Assembly (NCBI GenBank): GCA_937873445.1
Contig: CALMWF010000047.1
Coordinates: forward strand, 1-38,541
Reading direction: 5' to 3'
DNA from: an uncultured Alphaproteobacteria bacterium
GTDB taxonomy: Bacteria > Pseudomonadota > Alphaproteobacteria > Rhizobiales > Aestuariivirgaceae
Length of the DNA stretch: 38,541 nucleotides
Shown: positions 20,401 to 28,794 of the stretch, in pieces
How the letters are laid out: every line of letters starts with the position of its first letter
Position numbering within the stretch: the first letter of the stretch is position 1
The notes under the pieces: generated by a model
What the model was told of the DNA's origin: nothing
Database searches by the model: none
The model's input: the letters and a program-made list of their open reading frames with translations, nothing else
Position numbers and translations under genes: made by a program

Positions 20401-20852
20401 TGGCCTTCGCCAAGAGCCAGCTGGGTGCTGGCATGAAAATGCCCCAGTCGGGCACGGTCTTCGTTTCGGTCAGGGATCAGGACAAGCCGAAGATCCTCTC
20501 GGCCATGAAGAAGCTGCACGAACTTGGCTATGCCCTCACCGCCACCGGCGGCACCCAGCGCTATCTGGCAGGCAAGGGCATCCCCTGCACCAAGATCAAC
20601 AAGGTGCTGGAGGGGCGTCCGCATGTGGCGGACGCCATCAAGAACGGCAATGTGCAGCTGGTGTTCAACACCACTGAAACCAAGTCGTCGGAGTCCGATT
20701 CAAAGTCGGTGCGCCAGTCTGCCCTGCTCCACAAGGTGCCCTATTACACCACCCTGCCCGGCATTCTCGCCGCCTGCCGGGCCATTGCCGCCCAGGCCGC
20801 CGACACCATCAGCGTGCGCCCCCTGCAGGACTATTTCCGCCGCAGCGCCTGA
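17457..20852 (+). CDS. carB: Carbamoyl-phosphate synthase large subunit
   Basis: Makes carbamoyl phosphate from bicarbonate, ATP and ammonia delivered by the CarA subunit, for arginine and pyrimidine synthesis. The 1131-residue protein has the two homologous ATP-grasp halves, each starting with its own signature ([19 protein letters not shown] at the N-terminus, [19 protein letters not shown] about residue 617). An oligomerisation segment lies between them, and a C-terminal MGS-like regulatory domain ([13 protein letters not shown]) follows. It is longer than E. coli CarB (1073) because of an insert around residues 160-190, usual in alphaproteobacteria. ATG 17457 has AGGA 6 nt upstream. carA is not in the window. 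Confidence 0.98.
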   Translation: MPKRTDIKSILIIGAGPIIIGQACEFDYSGTQACKALKTEGFRIILVNSNPATIMTDPDLADATYIEPITPEVVAKIIEKERPDAILPTMGGQTALNTALSLNRMGVLDKFGVELIGAKADAIDKAEDRELFREAMKKIGLDTPKSRLANASEAKDADRAHYAVEVEKLQADATALAAFERKWAGEEPARQKNYRNRALVEAFEAMLEVGLPCIIRPSFTLGGTGGGIAYTRDEFFDIVERGLDASPTAEVLIEESVLGWKEYEMEVVRDKDDNCIIVCSIENVDPMGVHTGDSITVAPALTLTDKEYQVMRNASIAVLREIGIETGGSNVQFGVDPKTGRLVVIEMNPRVSRSSALASKATGFPIAKIAAKLAVGYTLDELANDITGGETPAAFEPTIDYVVTKIPRFAFEKFPGAEPLLTTAMKSVGEVMAIGRTFQESMQKALRGLETGLAGFDEVAIPGLGQGDDKNAIRAALGTPTPDRILRIAQAFRHGFTVEEIHAACAYEPWFLRQIEDLVGMERKIAERGLPKDAANLRALKAMGFSDRRLAKLVRLPEARVAAHRRRLGVRPTFKRIDTCAAEFASPTAYMYSSYETGLPGDTGNEAKPSDRQKIIILGGGPNRIGQGIEFDYCCCHACFALHDAGYESIMVNCNPETVSTDYDTSDRLYFEPLTEEDVLEIIHAEQQNGTLKGVIVQFGGQTPLKLADGLERAGVPILGTTPDAIDLAEDRDRFARLVKKLKLRQPENGIAHSAEEARKIAKRIGFPVVIRPSYVLGGRAMEIVRDMPQLERYITEAVVVSGDSPVLIDSYLSNATEVDVDCICDGKDVFIAGVMEHIEEAGIHSGDSACSLPPNTLKPALIAEMEDQARRMALALNVVGLMNVQFAIKDDLVYVLEVNPRASRTVPFVAKVIGEPVAKIAARVMAGEKLATFRLKPKKLAHTGVKEAVFPFNRFPGVDVLLGPEMRSTGEVMGLDRNWDMAFAKSQLGAGMKMPQSGTVFVSVRDQDKPKILSAMKKLHELGYALTATGGTQRYLAGKGIPCTKINKVLEGRPHVADAIKNGNVQLVFNTTETKSSESDSKSVRQSALLHKVPYYTTLPGILAACRAIAAQAADTISVRPLQDYFRRSA

Positions 20853-20880
20853 CCGGCCGGTGCCGACAGTTTTAACCATT

Positions 20881-20901
20881 CGGTTAGCCTTGCTCTAACC
20901 G
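20881..20901 (+). other. Stem-loop just after carB
   Basis: CGGTTAG (20881-20887) pairs perfectly with CTAACCG (20895-20901) around a 7-nt loop, 28 bp after the carB stop. No T-run follows, so it is more likely a 3'-end stabiliser or weak terminator than a strong one. Confidence 0.45.
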
Positions 20902-20956
20902 GACAACCGCCAATTGTTTGCTTTTCCTTCGGCCCGCGTTCACTGTTGAAACAACG

Positions 20957-21040
20957 GCCCCGGTAACCATGGATGCGATCATCCCGCCGGGGCTGCATAG
21001 AGTGGGCCGGAGGGTGGCAGAGCCTCCGGCCTTTCCTTTT
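20957..21040 (+). ncRNA. Candidate small RNA downstream of carB
   Basis: A compact folded segment. GCCCCGG (20957-20963) pairs with CCGGGGC (20987-20993), enclosing a nested GGATG/CATCC stem (20971-20975 with 20980-20984) with a 4-nt loop. Eleven bases later comes a 9-bp hairpin followed by a pyrimidine run TTTCCTTTT. Structure ending in a terminator fits a small RNA or a processed carB 3' UTR. No strong promoter is obvious directly upstream, so the 5' end is unknown. Confidence 0.35.
21005..21040 (+). terminator. Rho-independent terminator between carB and the SDR gene
   Basis: GGCCGGAGG (21005-21013) and CCTCCGGCC (21023-21031) form a 9-bp stem with a 9-nt loop, followed by TTTCCTTTT on the plus strand. 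It lies 5 bp beyond the stop of the convergent SDR gene, so the hairpin may serve both directions, but only the plus side has the T-rich run. Confidence 0.8.
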
Positions 21041-21045
21041 CAAAA

Positions 21046-21813
21046 TCAGATGGCGGTGAAGCCGTTATCAACGAACAGATGGGCGCCGTTGATGAAGCTC
21101 GCCTCGTCGGAGGCAAGGAACAGTGCTGCCCTGGCCACCTCCTCCGGCTCGCAGATCCGCCCCTGCTGGGCGGCCAGCGCGGCATCAGACACATCAACCC
21201 CCGCCGCCTGCAACTCCTTCACCTCGCGCAGGCCATGCGGCGTGCGCACAAAGCCGGGGCACACGGCATTGCAGCGGATGTTCCGGTCGCGGAACTCCAC
21301 CCCTATGGCGCGGGCAAACATGTGCACCGCCCCCTTGGTGGTGTCATAGAGCACCTCCATGGGCGTTGCCGCCACGGCGGAAATGGACGAGGTGCAGACG
21401 ATGGCGCCGCCGCCCGCCCTGATCATCTGCGGCAGCACCGCCCGCGTCATCAGGAACATGCTCTTGACGTTGATCTCGGTCAGCCTGTCCCATTCCGCCT
21501 CGGTGGTTTCAAGGAAAGGTTTGATGACGATGGTGCCGGCATGATTGAACAGCACGGTGATGGGCCCGAAGGCCTGGGCCACCGCGGCCACGGCATGCTC
21601 CACCTGGTCAGCCTTTGACACATCGGCCTGCACAAAGACCGCCGCGCCGCCCGCCGCCCTGATCTCCGCCACCGCGCTGGCACCCGCCGCGGCATTGATA
21701 TCGACAATGCCCACCCTCGCGCCCTCCGCGGCAAAGAGGCGGCTGGCCGCCCCGCCCATGCCCGTCGATCCGCCGGAAACCAGCGCCACCTTGCCCTGAA
21801 GCCTGCCTGCCAT
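21046..21813 (-). CDS. Short-chain dehydrogenase/reductase
   Basis: A 255-residue classical SDR oxidoreductase. It shows the NAD(P) loop SGGSTGMGG (about 13-21), the acidic DIN after the second strand (suggesting NAD preference), NHAG (90-93), the catalytic Ser (TSSIS, 141-145), Tyr156 and Lys160 (YDTTKG). ATG 21813 is preferred to ATG 21825 because GGAGG lies 5 nt before it and inside the longer frame's codons. It diverges from the pirin gene. The substrate is unknown; family members act on many alcohols and ketones. Confidence 0.9.
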   Translation of the reverse strand: MAGRLQGKVALVSGGSTGMGGAASRLFAAEGARVGIVDINAAAGASAVAEIRAAGGAAVFVQADVSKADQVEHAVAAVAQAFGPITVLFNHAGTIVIKPFLETTEAEWDRLTEINVKSMFLMTRAVLPQMIRAGGGAIVCTSSISAVAATPMEVLYDTTKGAVHMFARAIGVEFRDRNIRCNAVCPGFVRTPHGLREVKELQAAGVDVSDAALAAQQGRICEPEEVARAALFLASDEASFINGAHLFVDNGFTAI

Positions 21814-21880
21814 GTGGTCCTCCATAAGCTGTCACTATCGGTCTGTTTTCCGCCGCCACGCAAGACGCGGTAATCGGTAG

Positions 21881-21908
21881 TTGAAAATGTTACATAATCT
21901 CCTATATC
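21881..21908 (+). promoter_or_regulatory. Candidate pirin promoter
   Basis: TTGAAA (21881-21886) and TATATC (21903-21908) are separated by 16 nt, about 34 bp before the pirin ATG, in an AT-rich patch between the divergent SDR and pirin genes. Confidence 0.5.
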
Positions 21909-21941
21909 AGGCGCAATTCATCCGCAATTCTGGAGGTCATC

Positions 21942-22808
21942 ATGAAAACCATCCTCACCGTCAAATCCGCTCCCGGCGGCCATTGGGTCGGCGACGGCTT
22001 TCCGGTCCGCTCGCTGTTTTCCTATCAGGGCGACACGGCGGCGGTCAGCCCCTTCCTGTTGTTCGACTTTGCCGGTCCCCATGACTTCGCCCCTGCCGCC
22101 GCACCGCGCGGCGTCGGCGCCCACCCGCACAAGGGCTTCGAGACCGTGAGCATCATTCTGGAGGGCGAAGTGACCCACGGCGACAGCACCGGCAACGGCG
22201 GCACCATCGGCCCCGGCGATGTGCAGTGGATGACGGCGGGCAACGGCATCGTCCATCAGGAATTCCACTCCGAGGCCTTCACCCGCCGCGGCGGCCGTTT
22301 TCACATGGCCCAGCTCTGGGTCAATCTGAAGGCCAGCGACAAGGCCGCCCCGCCCGCCTACCAGTCGCTGCTGGCCAGGGACATTCCGGTGGTCACCCTG
22401 CCCGATGGTGCCGGCACCGTTCGGCTCATCGCGGGCGACCTTGGCGCGGTGAAGGGCGCGGCCAAAACCTTCACCCCCATGATGGTGTGGGACGTGACGC
22501 TTGCCCCCGGCGGCACGGCCAGCCTGGCCACGCCCGCTGCCTATAACACCCTGCTTGTGCCCATGGCGGGCGAGGCCACGGTGAATGGCGCCGACACGCT
22601 GCGCCAGGCCGATCTGGCCATCTTCAACCATGACGGCGACGACTTCACCGTGACCAGTGTTGCGGGCGCGCGCCTGCTGCTCCTGGCGGGCGAACCCATT
22701 GCCGAGCCGGTGGTGGGTTACGGCCCCTTTGTCATGAATACCCAGGCCGAAATCCGCCAGGCCATCACCGACTACAATGCCGGGCGCTTTGGCGTCATCG
22801 CCGACTGA
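21942..22808 (+). CDS. Pirin family protein
   Basis: A 288-residue bicupin. The N-terminal cupin carries the iron-site residues His61, His63 (HPHKGFETVS), His105 and Glu107 (GIVHQEF), and the typical GDVQWMTAG segment. The C-terminal domain is the degenerate second cupin (about 170-288). Some pirins have quercetinase activity and others act as redox-sensitive regulators; neither can be chosen here. ATG 21942 has GGAGG 6 nt before it. Confidence 0.92.
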   Translation: MKTILTVKSAPGGHWVGDGFPVRSLFSYQGDTAAVSPFLLFDFAGPHDFAPAAAPRGVGAHPHKGFETVSIILEGEVTHGDSTGNGGTIGPGDVQWMTAGNGIVHQEFHSEAFTRRGGRFHMAQLWVNLKASDKAAPPAYQSLLARDIPVVTLPDGAGTVRLIAGDLGAVKGAAKTFTPMMVWDVTLAPGGTASLATPAAYNTLLVPMAGEATVNGADTLRQADLAIFNHDGDDFTVTSVAGARLLLLAGEPIAEPVVGYGPFVMNTQAEIRQAITDYNAGRFGVIAD

Positions 22809-22814
22809 CCTGAC

Positions 22815-22843
22815 TTCCTCCCCTGCCCGGTGCGGGGGAGGAA
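22815..22843 (+). terminator. Terminator-like hairpin after pirin
   Basis: TTCCTCCCC (22815-22823) pairs with GGGGAGGAA (22835-22843), with further pairing inside the loop, starting 6 bp after the pirin stop. Only a weak pyrimidine run (TCCTTCC) follows. Confidence 0.6.
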
Positions 22844-22864
22844 TCCTTCCCCAGCAGCCAAAGC

Positions 22865-22892
22865 TTGCAAATCCGGGGGTTTTGCGTAAATA
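22865..22892 (+). promoter_or_regulatory. Candidate greA promoter
   Basis: TTGCAA (22865-22870), a 16-nt spacer and TAAATA (22887-22892) lie about 130 bp before the greA ATG. The remaining 22893-23020 stretch has no gene. Confidence 0.4.
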
Positions 22893-23020
22893 TCCCCGCA
22901 TACCCCGGTCCCTTGCGCAGGTTTGAGCCAAGGCCGGGTGTCGTTTTTTCCCGTATGCGTGAACGCCACTGGCCGTGAAAGGCGGCCAGAGCGCGAGCGC
23001 CTGACAGATTGGACTGGGTC

Positions 23021-23494
23021 ATGGAAAAAGTGCCGATGACGGCGGAAGGCTACGCCGCCCTGCTTGAGGAAATGAAGCACCTGAAGGCGGTGGAACGCCC
23101 GCGCATCATCAGCGCCATCGAGGAGGCGCGCTCGCACGGTGACCTGTCGGAAAACGCCGAATATCACGCCGCCAAGGAGGCCCAGGGCTGGAACGAGGCG
23201 CGCGTGGCCGAGCTTGAGGACAAGATCAGCCGTGCCGATGTCATTGACCTGTCAAAGCTGTCCGGCGAGACGGTGAAGTTCGGGGCGCGCGTCACCCTGC
23301 TCGACGAGGACACCGAGGACGAGGTGGTCTATCAGATTGTCGGCGACTTCGAGGCCGATGTGAAGAAGGGCCGCATTTCCATTTCCTCGCCCATTGCCCG
23401 CGCCATCATCGGCAAGCGCAAGGGCGACAGTGTCGAGGTCAACACGCCGGGCGGCGGCAAGTCCTATGAGATCGTCAAGGTGGCGTGGACCTGA
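23021..23494 (+). CDS. greA: Transcription elongation factor GreA
   Basis: Rescues backtracked RNA polymerase by stimulating cleavage of the nascent RNA. The 157-residue protein has the N-terminal coiled coil (about 1-75), whose tip [14 protein letters not shown] carries the acidic residues that enter the polymerase channel. The C-terminal FKBP-like domain includes [17 protein letters not shown]. Length is standard. ATG 23021 gives the canonical [10 protein letters not shown] start; the frame extends four codons upstream without need. Confidence 0.97.
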   Translation: MEKVPMTAEGYAALLEEMKHLKAVERPRIISAIEEARSHGDLSENAEYHAAKEAQGWNEARVAELEDKISRADVIDLSKLSGETVKFGARVTLLDEDTEDEVVYQIVGDFEADVKKGRISISSPIARAIIGKRKGDSVEVNTPGGGKSYEIVKVAWT

Positions 23495-23518
23495 CCGCCA
23501 CCACCGATGCCTGACCTT

Positions 23519-23544
23519 AAAGGGCGGCCCCTGAGCCGCCCTTT
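23519..23544. terminator. Bidirectional terminator between greA and the hydrolase
   Basis: AAAGGGCGGC (23519-23528) and GCCGCCCTTT (23535-23544) form a 10-bp stem with loop CCCTGA. It sits between two convergent stop codons, 24 bp after greA and 4 bp after the hydrolase gene, and should act in both directions. Confidence 0.8.
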
Positions 23545-23548
23545 CATT

Positions 23549-24109
23549 TCAGAGTTTTGACAGGAAGCCCGCAAAACGCATCAGCCCCTCGGGCCACGGC
23601 CCATGGCCCGATGCCACATTGATGTGGCCCTGATCGCCCGCCGCCACCAGTTCGGCCCCCAGGGCTTGTGCCAGCCGTTTCTGCTCCGCCGGGCTGGCAT
23701 AGGGATCAGAGCTGGAGGCAATGAGCAGCGCCGGAAACGGCAGCCTTGCCACCGGGCCGGCAAAGGCCGGATCAATGGCCGCCTCGGCCCTCACCTTTTC
23801 CGGGGCTGGCACCGACACCAGAAAGGCGCCCTTCACCCTGGCCAGCACGCCCGCCTGCTGCAGCGCCGGAACCGCATGGGCCACCAGTAGCACGCCGAGG
23901 GAATGGGCCACCAGCACCACCGGCCGGTCAGCGCCCTTGACCGCCTTGACCAGTGCCGCCACCCAATGGGTCAGCACCGGATGGTCCCAGTCCTGCTGCT
24001 CGACGATGCGCGCCGTGGCAAGTTTCTCCGCCAGCCGCCTTTGCCAGTGGCCCACGCCCGAACCAGTGAAGCCGGGCACCAGTAGGATATCAGTCTCGGA
24101 TGATTTCAT
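23549..24109 (-). CDS. RBBP9/YdeN-type serine hydrolase
   Basis: A 186-residue alpha/beta hydrolase. The first strand LLVPGFTGSGVGHWQ is typical of the RBBP9 family. The nucleophile is Ser70 in AHSLG, the likely acid is Asp in SSSDPYAS, and the catalytic His is in GDQGHINVASGHG. The substrate is unknown. It is the last gene of an lrp-benE-hydrolase operon, starting only 3 bp after the benE stop. Confidence 0.88.
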   Translation of the reverse strand: MKSSETDILLVPGFTGSGVGHWQRRLAEKLATARIVEQQDWDHPVLTHWVAALVKAVKGADRPVVLVAHSLGVLLVAHAVPALQQAGVLARVKGAFLVSVPAPEKVRAEAAIDPAFAGPVARLPFPALLIASSSDPYASPAEQKRLAQALGAELVAAGDQGHINVASGHGPWPEGLMRFAGFLSKL

Positions 24110-24112
24110 GGT

Positions 24113-25297
24113 TCAGGCCCTCCAGCCCAAAAGGTGGCGCGCGCCATAAAGCAGCAGGCCCGCCACCAGCCCCCAGAAGGCCGAGCCGACGCCGAACAGC
24201 GACAGGCCGGACGCGGTGACAAGAAAGGTGACGAGCGCGCTTTCAATGTCGCGCGCCTCGCGCAGCATGGCGGCCATGGCGCCCATCAGCGGGGAAAACA
24301 GCGCCAGCCCGGCAATGGCGGTGATGAGCGCGGCAGGCAGCGCCGCCAGAATGCCCACCAGGCTGGCCGCCGCCAGCCCCACCGCCGTGTAGAGCACCAG
24401 ATAGGGAAAGGCCATTTTCCAGCGCTGCGCCGGATCGGGGTGGGTTTCCGGCCCCGTCACCAGCGAAGCGGTGATGGCCGCAAGGTTGACGGCATGGCTG
24501 CCCATAGGGGCCAGCGCCGCCGAGGCCAGCCCCGTCACCAGCAGGCTTTCCCCGACCGGCGGATTATAGCCCGCCGCCCGCAGCACCGCGAAGCCCGGCA
24601 GGTTTTGCGAAGCCATGGTGACGAGATAGAGCGGCACGCCAAGGCCGATGATGGCCGCGGAACTGAACACCGGCATGTCCCAGCTCAGGCCGGTCACACC
24701 CCATGAGCAGCAGCCCTGCCCCAGAAGCCCGCCCAGCGCCGCCATGGCCACGCCCAGCCCCACCACCACCGGCACGGCAAACATCGGCACCAGGAGGCGC
24801 AGGCTGAAGAACACCACAATGAGCGGCACCACATAAACCGGCAGCGCCAGCGCCGCCTGCGGCACCCCCAGCGTATAGCGCAACAGCACCCCCGCCAGCA
24901 TGGCCGCCGCCAAAGGGGCGGGAATGCGGGCAATGGCGCGGGCCAAGGGCGTGATGAGGGCCGTGGCCGCCATCAAGAGGCCCGCCACCACAAAGGCGCC
25001 AATGGCCTGATGGTAGGAAATGCCCGCCGCCGACGTGGCAATGAGTGCTGCCCCCGGCGTGGACCAGGCGGTGATGATGGGCATGCGCGTGCGCCACGAC
25101 AGCCAGAAAGTGGTGAGCGCCATGCCGAAGCACAGGGCGGCCGCCCAACTCGCCTGCTGGGCCGGATTGGCACCCACCGCGCGGGCCGCCTCCATGATGA
25201 GCAGAATGGTGGAGGCAAAGCCCACCACCACGGCGGTGGCGGCCGATGCAATGATGCCGAACCAGCCGCCGGCGCCTTTGTCTGCTGTGGCACTCAT
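24113..25297 (-). CDS. benE: BenE-family (benzoate/H+) transporter
   Basis: A 394-residue inner-membrane protein with about 12 hydrophobic segments and the BenE pattern throughout, for example WRTRMPIITAWSTPGAAL near residue 70 and GSHAVNLAAITASLV near residue 265. Family members import benzoate with protons, but the substrate here is not proven; no benzoate degradation operon adjoins. Its start overlaps the Lrp gene stop by 4 bp, so it is probably controlled by that local regulator. Confidence 0.88.
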   Translation of the reverse strand: MSATADKGAGGWFGIIASAATAVVVGFASTILLIMEAARAVGANPAQQASWAAALCFGMALTTFWLSWRTRMPIITAWSTPGAALIATSAAGISYHQAIGAFVVAGLLMAATALITPLARAIARIPAPLAAAMLAGVLLRYTLGVPQAALALPVYVVPLIVVFFSLRLLVPMFAVPVVVGLGVAMAALGGLLGQGCCSWGVTGLSWDMPVFSSAAIIGLGVPLYLVTMASQNLPGFAVLRAAGYNPPVGESLLVTGLASAALAPMGSHAVNLAAITASLVTGPETHPDPAQRWKMAFPYLVLYTAVGLAAASLVGILAALPAALITAIAGLALFSPLMGAMAAMLREARDIESALVTFLVTASGLSLFGVGSAFWGLVAGLLLYGARHLLGWRA

Positions 25298-25767
25298 GTC
25301 AGCGGCACGCCCGGTTCATCCTTGGCCACCCGCAGGATGAGCGAGGTCTTGACGCTGGCCACATTGGGCGCGGTGGACAGCGCCCCCATGACAAAGTTCT
25401 GCACATGGCCAAGGTCGCGCGCCATGCAGATGAGAATGTAGTCGGCCTCGCCCGACACGGCATAGCATTCGCGCACGATGGGCCAGCCCTTGACCCGGCG
25501 TTCGAACTCCTGCAACTCGCCCTCGCCCTGGGTTTTCAGCCCCACCATGGCAATGAAGCGCACCTCATACCCCAGCCGGGAGGCATCCAGCAGCGCCCGG
25601 TAACCGGCAATGATGCCCGCCTTCTCCAGCGCCTGCACCCGGCGCAGGGTCGGCGGCGGCGACAGGCCGATGCGCGCCGCCAGCGCCACATTGGACAGGC
25701 TGCCGTCACGCTGCAGCTCGTTGAGGATTTTCCAGTCGGTAGTGTCGAGGGTAAGATCCTTGGCCAT
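25294..25767 (-). CDS. Lrp/AsnC-family transcriptional regulator
   Basis: A 157-residue regulator. The N-terminal helix-turn-helix domain (about 7-65: DWKILNELQRDGSLSN, then LAARIGLSPPPTLRRV) is followed by the RAM ligand-binding/oligomerisation domain (about 70-150), with the GEADYILI turn. It leads the operon with benE and the hydrolase and diverges from trxB. A palindrome 19 bp upstream of its start is a good autoregulation site. The effector, often an amino acid, is not known. Confidence 0.92.
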   Translation of the reverse strand: MAKDLTLDTTDWKILNELQRDGSLSNVALAARIGLSPPPTLRRVQALEKAGIIAGYRALLDASRLGYEVRFIAMVGLKTQGEGELQEFERRVKGWPIVRECYAVSGEADYILICMARDLGHVQNFVMGALSTAPNVASVKTSLILRVAKDEPGVPLT

Positions 25768-25786
25768 GACGCCTTATAGCAACTAT

Positions 25787-25798
25787 GTTGCGCGCAAC
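25787..25798. promoter_or_regulatory. Likely Lrp operator
   Basis: GTTGCGCGCAAC is a perfect 12-bp palindrome between the Lrp gene and trxB, 19 bp before the Lrp ATG, followed by an AT-rich AATATTT. Position and symmetry fit autoregulation by the Lrp-type protein. Confidence 0.55.
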
Positions 25799-25861
25799 AA
25801 TATTTCTCGGCGTCAGAACAGCCATGCGCACATTTGCGCTGTGCACAATCACTGGCAGATG

Positions 25862-25904
25862 TTTCAGCCCATCCCCACATAAGCTATGCTGAAAATACAT
25901 AGCT
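25862..25904 (+). promoter_or_regulatory. trxB promoter with an inverted repeat before the ribosome-binding site
   Basis: TTTCAG (25862-25867), 17 nt and TATGCT (25885-25890) form a candidate promoter. An inverted repeat, AGCTATG (25882-25888) and CATAGCT (25898-25904), overlaps the -10 element and ends directly at the ribosome-binding site CAGGAG (25905-25910), so it could be an operator or a leader hairpin. Confidence 0.45.
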
Positions 25905-25915
25905 CAGGAGTCGTC

Positions 25916-26875
25916 ATGTCCACGCGCCACGCCCGTGTTCTGGTTCTTGGATCGGGTCCCGCCGGTTACACCGCCGCCATTTATGCAGCGCGCGCCATGC
26001 TGCAGCCGCTTGTCATTCAGGGCATCCAGCCTGGCGGCCAGCTCACCATCACCACCGATGTGGAAAACTATCCCGGCTTTGCCAAGGGCATCATGGGGCC
26101 GGAACTGATGGAGCAGATGAAGGCCCAGGCCGAACATTGCGGTGCGGACATCATTTCCGACACCATCACCGAAGTGAAGCTGAAGGAGAAGCCCATCTGG
26201 CTGAAGGGCGACTCCGGCGCGGAATACACCTGCGATGCACTCATCATCGCCACCGGCGCCCAGGCGCGCTGGCTTGGCCTGCCGTCGGAAACAGCCTTCC
26301 AGGGCTTTGGTGTTTCCGCCTGCGCCACCTGCGACGGCTTCTTCTATCGCGGCAAGAAGGTGATGGTGGTGGGCGGCGGCAATTCCGCGGTGGAGGAGGC
26401 CCTGTTCCTCACCAACTTCGCCAGCGAGGTCATCGTCGTGCATCGCCGTGACTCGTTCCGCGCCGAGAAGATCATGCAGAACCGGCTCTTTGCCCATCCC
26501 AAGATCAGGGTGATCTGGGACTCGGCCCTTGAGGAAGTGATCGGCACGCAAAATCCCAAGGGCGTCACCGCGGGCCGCATCCGCAATGTAAAAACCGGTG
26601 CTGTGACCGACATCACCGTGGACGGCATCTTCATTGCCATCGGCCACAAGCCCGCCACCGAATTGTTTGCAGGCCAGTTGCCCTTCAAGCCGGGCAACTA
26701 TCTCATCACCGAACCCTTCTCCACCGCAACGGGCCTCCCCGGCGTCTATGCGGCGGGCGATGTGACCGACGACATCTATCGCCAGGCGGTCACCGCCGCC
26801 GGCATGGGCTGCATGGCCGCGCTGGAAGCCGAACGCTGGCTCCACGCCCAGGACCATGCCAGGGCAGCGGAGTGA
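25916..26875 (+). CDS. trxB: Thioredoxin reductase
   Basis: Reduces thioredoxin with NADPH through FAD in the cytosol. The 319-residue protein has the FAD loop GSGPAGYTAAIYAARA (12-27), the redox-active CATC pair Cys136/Cys139 followed by Asp140, the NADPH loop GGGNSAVEEAL, and the late FAD motif GVYAAGDVTDD. ATG 25916 follows CAGGAG by 5 nt. A LysR regulator follows after 4 bp, a pairing seen in other alphaproteobacteria. Confidence 0.96.
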   Translation: MSTRHARVLVLGSGPAGYTAAIYAARAMLQPLVIQGIQPGGQLTITTDVENYPGFAKGIMGPELMEQMKAQAEHCGADIISDTITEVKLKEKPIWLKGDSGAEYTCDALIIATGAQARWLGLPSETAFQGFGVSACATCDGFFYRGKKVMVVGGGNSAVEEALFLTNFASEVIVVHRRDSFRAEKIMQNRLFAHPKIRVIWDSALEEVIGTQNPKGVTAGRIRNVKTGAVTDITVDGIFIAIGHKPATELFAGQLPFKPGNYLITEPFSTATGLPGVYAAGDVTDDIYRQAVTAAGMGCMAALEAERWLHAQDHARAAE

Positions 26876-26879
26876 CACC

Positions 26880-27767
26880 ATGGACTGGGACAAACTGCGC
26901 ATTTTTCACGCCGTTGCCGACGCCGGCTCCTTCACCCATGCCGGGCATGAACTGGCGCTGTCGCAATCGGCGGTGAGCCGCCAGATCAGCGCCCTTGAGT
27001 CCGACCTCAACGTGCCGCTGTTTCACCGCCATGCGCGCGGCCTCATTCTCACCGAACAGGGCGAGGTGCTCTACCGCACCGCCCATGACGTGTTCTCCAA
27101 ACTGGCCGCCGCCAAGACGCGCCTGATGGACTCGCGTGAGAAGCCCTCGGGCGAACTGCGCATCACCACCACGGTGGGCCTCGGCTCGGTGTGGCTGACG
27201 CCGCGCATCAAGGAATTCGTCGAGCTCTATCCCGACATTTCCGTCACCCTCATGCTCGAGGACCGCGAGCTTGACCTGGCCATGCGTGAGGCCGATGTGG
27301 CCATTCGCCTGCGCCGCCCCACCCAGCCGGAACTGATCCAGCGCAAGCTGTTCACCGTGCATCACCACATCTATGCCTCGGTGGACTATGTGAAGCGCCA
27401 CGGCATTCCCAAATCCATCGAGGATCTGGACAACCACAAGATCATCACCTTCGGCCAGGCGCCGGGCTATCTCACCACGCTGAACTGGCTGGAAACCGCC
27501 GGCCGCGACGAAGACAATCCGCGCCCCGTGGCGCTGCGCGTCAACAATGCCTACGGCCTCCGCCGCGCCGTGCAGGCGGGTGTTGGCATCGGTTCGCTTG
27601 CTGACTACATCATCACCGACGAATTGAAGCTGGTGCAGATCGACCTGCCGCTGGAAGCGCCGCAGTTCGACACCTATTTCGTCTATCCCGAGGAATTGAA
27701 GGACACCAAGCGCGTCACCGTGTTCCGCGACTTCATTGTCTCCAAGGCCAAGGAGTGGAGTTTCTGA
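26880..27767 (+). CDS. LysR-family transcriptional regulator
   Basis: A 295-residue LTTR. The helix-turn-helix lies at about 5-62 (KLRIFHAVADAGSFTHAGHE, LALSQSAVSRQISALE), and the periplasmic-binding-like effector domain from about 90 to 290. ATG 26880 lies 4 bp after the trxB stop, so the two are cotranscribed; it may regulate a redox function, but its target is unknown. Its stop codon abuts the stop of the convergent EamA gene with no base between (TGATCA). Confidence 0.92.
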   Translation: MDWDKLRIFHAVADAGSFTHAGHELALSQSAVSRQISALESDLNVPLFHRHARGLILTEQGEVLYRTAHDVFSKLAAAKTRLMDSREKPSGELRITTTVGLGSVWLTPRIKEFVELYPDISVTLMLEDRELDLAMREADVAIRLRRPTQPELIQRKLFTVHHHIYASVDYVKRHGIPKSIEDLDNHKIITFGQAPGYLTTLNWLETAGRDEDNPRPVALRVNNAYGLRRAVQAGVGIGSLADYIITDELKLVQIDLPLEAPQFDTYFVYPEELKDTKRVTVFRDFIVSKAKEWSF

Positions 27768-28643
27768 TCAACCCGCGGTCCGGCGCCGCGGCCACAGCAC
27801 AATGGCCAGGCCGACCAGAATGAGGCCCATGCCGGCAAAGCGCAGGGGCGGAAAGCGTTCGCCCAGCACCAGCGCCGCCGACACCGTGCCGAACACCGGC
27901 ACCAGCACCGAAAACGGCGCCACCCGTGAGGCCGGGTAGTGGCCCATGAGATAGCCCCAGGCGCCATAGCCCACCAGTGTTGACAGCACCGCAATGTAAA
28001 GCAGCGCGCCGAAGCCCAGCCAGCTCATGTGGGTCAGCGCCTGCCAGTCGGCCTGCCAGCCCTCCAGCCCCAGCGACAGCAGAAAAAGCGGCACCGGCGG
28101 CACCAGGCTGAGCCAGCCCATCAGCGCCAGCGGATCGCTGCGCGGCGCACCGCGCAGCGCCACATTGCCCACCCCCCAGCTCATGGCGGCCAGCATGATG
28201 AAGGCAAAGCCCATGACCGTCACCCCCGCCGCACCAATGGTGGTGGCAATGAGAATGAGGCCGAGACCCGCCACCGCCCCGCCCAGGGCCAGCCGCCGGT
28301 CGGGCCGCTCACCCAGATAGATCATGGCAAAGACCACGGTGAACAATGCCTGCGACTGCAGCACCAGCGAGGCCAGCCCCGCCGGCATGCCCAGCTTCAT
28401 GCCGGTGAACAGAAAGCCGAACTGGGCGGCAAACAGGCTCATGCCCACCAGGACGAGGCGTCGCCACGACAGCCCCGGCCGGGGCAGAAAGGCCGCCGGC
28501 AGCGCCGTGATGACAAAGCGCAGCGCCGCCAGCAGCAGCGGCGGCATTTCCGCAATCCCCACATGGATGACCACGAAGTTGAAACCCCAGATGGCGGCGA
28601 TGAGAAGCGCCAGCGCAATGTGGCGCGGCGGCAGACTGGTCAT
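27768..28643 (-). CDS. EamA/DMT-family transporter
   Basis: A 291-residue membrane protein with ten predicted helices formed by two EamA repeats (about 8-135 and 148-285). Typical segments are AAIWGFNFVVIHVGI in the first repeat and LSTLVGYGAWGYLMGHYPAS in the second. Members export amino acids and other metabolites; the substrate is unknown. ATG 28643 is chosen because the repeat starts there and GAGGG precedes it; the longer open frame upstream adds residues with no family match. Confidence 0.88.
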   Translation of the reverse strand: MTSLPPRHIALALLIAAIWGFNFVVIHVGIAEMPPLLLAALRFVITALPAAFLPRPGLSWRRLVLVGMSLFAAQFGFLFTGMKLGMPAGLASLVLQSQALFTVVFAMIYLGERPDRRLALGGAVAGLGLILIATTIGAAGVTVMGFAFIMLAAMSWGVGNVALRGAPRSDPLALMGWLSLVPPVPLFLLSLGLEGWQADWQALTHMSWLGFGALLYIAVLSTLVGYGAWGYLMGHYPASRVAPFSVLVPVFGTVSAALVLGERFPPLRFAGMGLILVGLAIVLWPRRRTAG

Positions 28644-28794
28644 GGGCGTGATTCCCTCAAGCGCCCACCATATCGCCTCGCCCCCGGCCAAACCCATCCG
28701 CTTGGCCGGGAAATGCCCAGTCCATGAGACCATCCATTGGCCTATTTCGCAGGTGCGAAGGCCGGGCTAATGTTCCGCCATTCTGGAGGATATC

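Noticed and set aside
17358-20624. Open frame of 1088 codons on the minus strand
   Set aside because: It is antisense to carB, whose family match is complete. The translation is His/Gly/Val rich and has no motif, as expected of a codon-bias shadow in GC-rich DNA.
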